Shown in pieces: positions 5,184 to 5,846 of a stretch of 5,846 nucleotides of DNA. Made by a program: the position numbers and the translations under genes. Within the stretch, counting starts at the first letter, position 1; every line of letters begins with the position of its first letter. The stretch comes from Acidobacteriota bacterium (GTDB taxonomy: Bacteria > Acidobacteriota > Terriglobia > Terriglobales > Acidobacteriaceae): assembly GCA_003224995.1 (NCBI GenBank), contig QIAI01000274.1, forward strand, positions 2,041-7,886, in the 5' to 3' direction. The notes under the pieces are model-generated. The model saw only the letters and a program-made list of their open reading frames with translations. It was not told the origin of the DNA and did not search any database.

Positions 5184-5846
5184 ATGTCCAAGTTTCTTCG
5201 CAGCCCGTTGTGGTTTGTAGTTCTCGCGATTTCCTTGCTTGGTCAAGCTTTCGCTCAAGGCGGCGCAACCGGCGCCATCACCGGCACCGTGCTCGATCAA
5301 ACTGGCGCCGTAGTTGCCAACGCGGATGTGCGGATCATTAACCAGGACACCGGCACGGTGGCCCGGAGCACCAAAACCGATCCCACGGGATCGTTCACCG
5401 CCACGCTTCTGCCGGTCGCGAATTACACGGTTGACATCACAAACGGTGGCTTCCGCGAGGCGAAGATTACGGACGTCGTGGTGCGCGTTACCGAAACCAC
5501 GCGCATGACCGCCAAGCTGGTGCCTCTGCAGGTATTGGAAAAGGTCGAGGTACAAGCCCTGGTGCAGACGGTTGAGACCACGACGGCCACCACTGGGCAA
5601 GCCATCGAGTCGAAGACCATCCGGGACCTTCCCCTGGCCACGCAGAATTTTCAGCAATTGTTGACGCTCTCTTCTGGTGCGCAAAGTGAATTGAACGCCT
5701 CCGCGCAGCTCGGCCGCGGCAATGTCCGCGTGATCGTGAACGGCCAGCGCGAGGACAATAACAACTACCTGATCGAGGGTATCAGCGCCACCGACTACAA
5801 CGTCGCTCAGGCGACGAATATCCCGCTCCCCAACCCCGACGTGATC
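5184..5846 (+). CDS. Oar-like TonB-dependent receptor, N-terminal part (3' end outside window)
   Basis: This is the first 221 residues of a second outer-membrane receptor; the frame is still open at the window edge. Residues 1-24 form a Sec signal peptide: basic start (MSKFLR), hydrophobic core WFVVLAISLLG, and a likely cut after AFA before Gln25. Residues about 30-113 form a carboxypeptidase regulatory-like beta-sandwich domain, with ITGTVLDQTGAVVANADVRI, a DPTGSFTATLLPVANYTV stretch and a GGFREAK turn. The plug begins near residue 120: VEVQALVQTVETTTATTG, then IRDLPLATQNFQQLLTLSSG (146-165), GRGNVRVIVNGQREDNNNYLIEGI and the start of the next plug segment. This layout is the standard N-terminal half of Acidobacteriota Oar-like receptors, complementary to the C-terminal part seen at the left end. 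No classical TonB box is obvious. It is on the same strand as the SDR-like gene but 289 bp away, so it is probably transcribed separately. The ligand is unknown. Confidence 0.92.
   Translation, partial: MSKFLRSPLWFVVLAISLLGQAFAQGGATGAITGTVLDQTGAVVANADVRIINQDTGTVARSTKTDPTGSFTATLLPVANYTVDITNGGFREAKITDVVVRVTETTRMTAKLVPLQVLEKVEVQALVQTVETTTATTGQAIESKTIRDLPLATQNFQQLLTLSSGAQSELNASAQLGRGNVRVIVNGQREDNNNYLIEGISATDYNVAQATNIPLPNPDVI

Overview
The window reads like chromosomal DNA from a member of the Acidobacteriota (Terriglobia/Koribacter type). The main reason is that both ends are cut through large Oar-like TonB-dependent receptor genes with a carboxypeptidase-like N-terminal domain, a family heavily expanded in that phylum. 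Fairly GC-rich codon use and long antisense shadow frames fit. This is an inference from protein style, not a database match.

Layout: (1) 2-1432 (+) is the C-terminal barrel part of one receptor, followed by a textbook intrinsic terminator. (2) 1433-1749 is a convergent intergenic region holding three tandem 51-bp repeats. (3) 1750-2961 (-) is a PLP-dependent trans-sulfuration enzyme of cystathionine gamma-synthase/gamma-lyase type. (4) 2962-3063 is a 102-bp gap with a long imperfect hairpin, a smaller overlapping hairpin and a possible promoter. (5) 3064-4005 (-) is branched-chain aminotransferase ilvE, transcribed towards the trans-sulfuration gene. (6) 4006-4105 is a 100-bp divergent region with a consensus extended -10 box nine bases before the next ATG. 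(7) 4106-4894 (+) is a short-chain dehydrogenase-like protein lacking the YxxxK catalytic pair. (8) 4895-5183 is intergenic. (9) 5184-5846 (+) is the N-terminal part of a second Oar-like receptor: signal peptide, carboxypeptidase regulatory-like domain and start of the plug.

The two minus-strand genes are linked metabolically: gamma-elimination by the trans-sulfuration enzyme would give 2-oxobutanoate, an isoleucine precursor, and IlvE performs the last step of isoleucine synthesis and can in some bacteria re-aminate the keto acid of methionine. The receptors are outer-membrane uptake proteins, and nothing visible ties them to the amino-acid genes. I see no defence system, phage, insertion sequence, CRISPR array, tRNA or rRNA. 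The points most worth a second look are the hairpin pair between ilvE and the trans-sulfuration gene, the likely leaderless start of the SDR-like gene, the degenerate SDR active site, and the tandem repeat.
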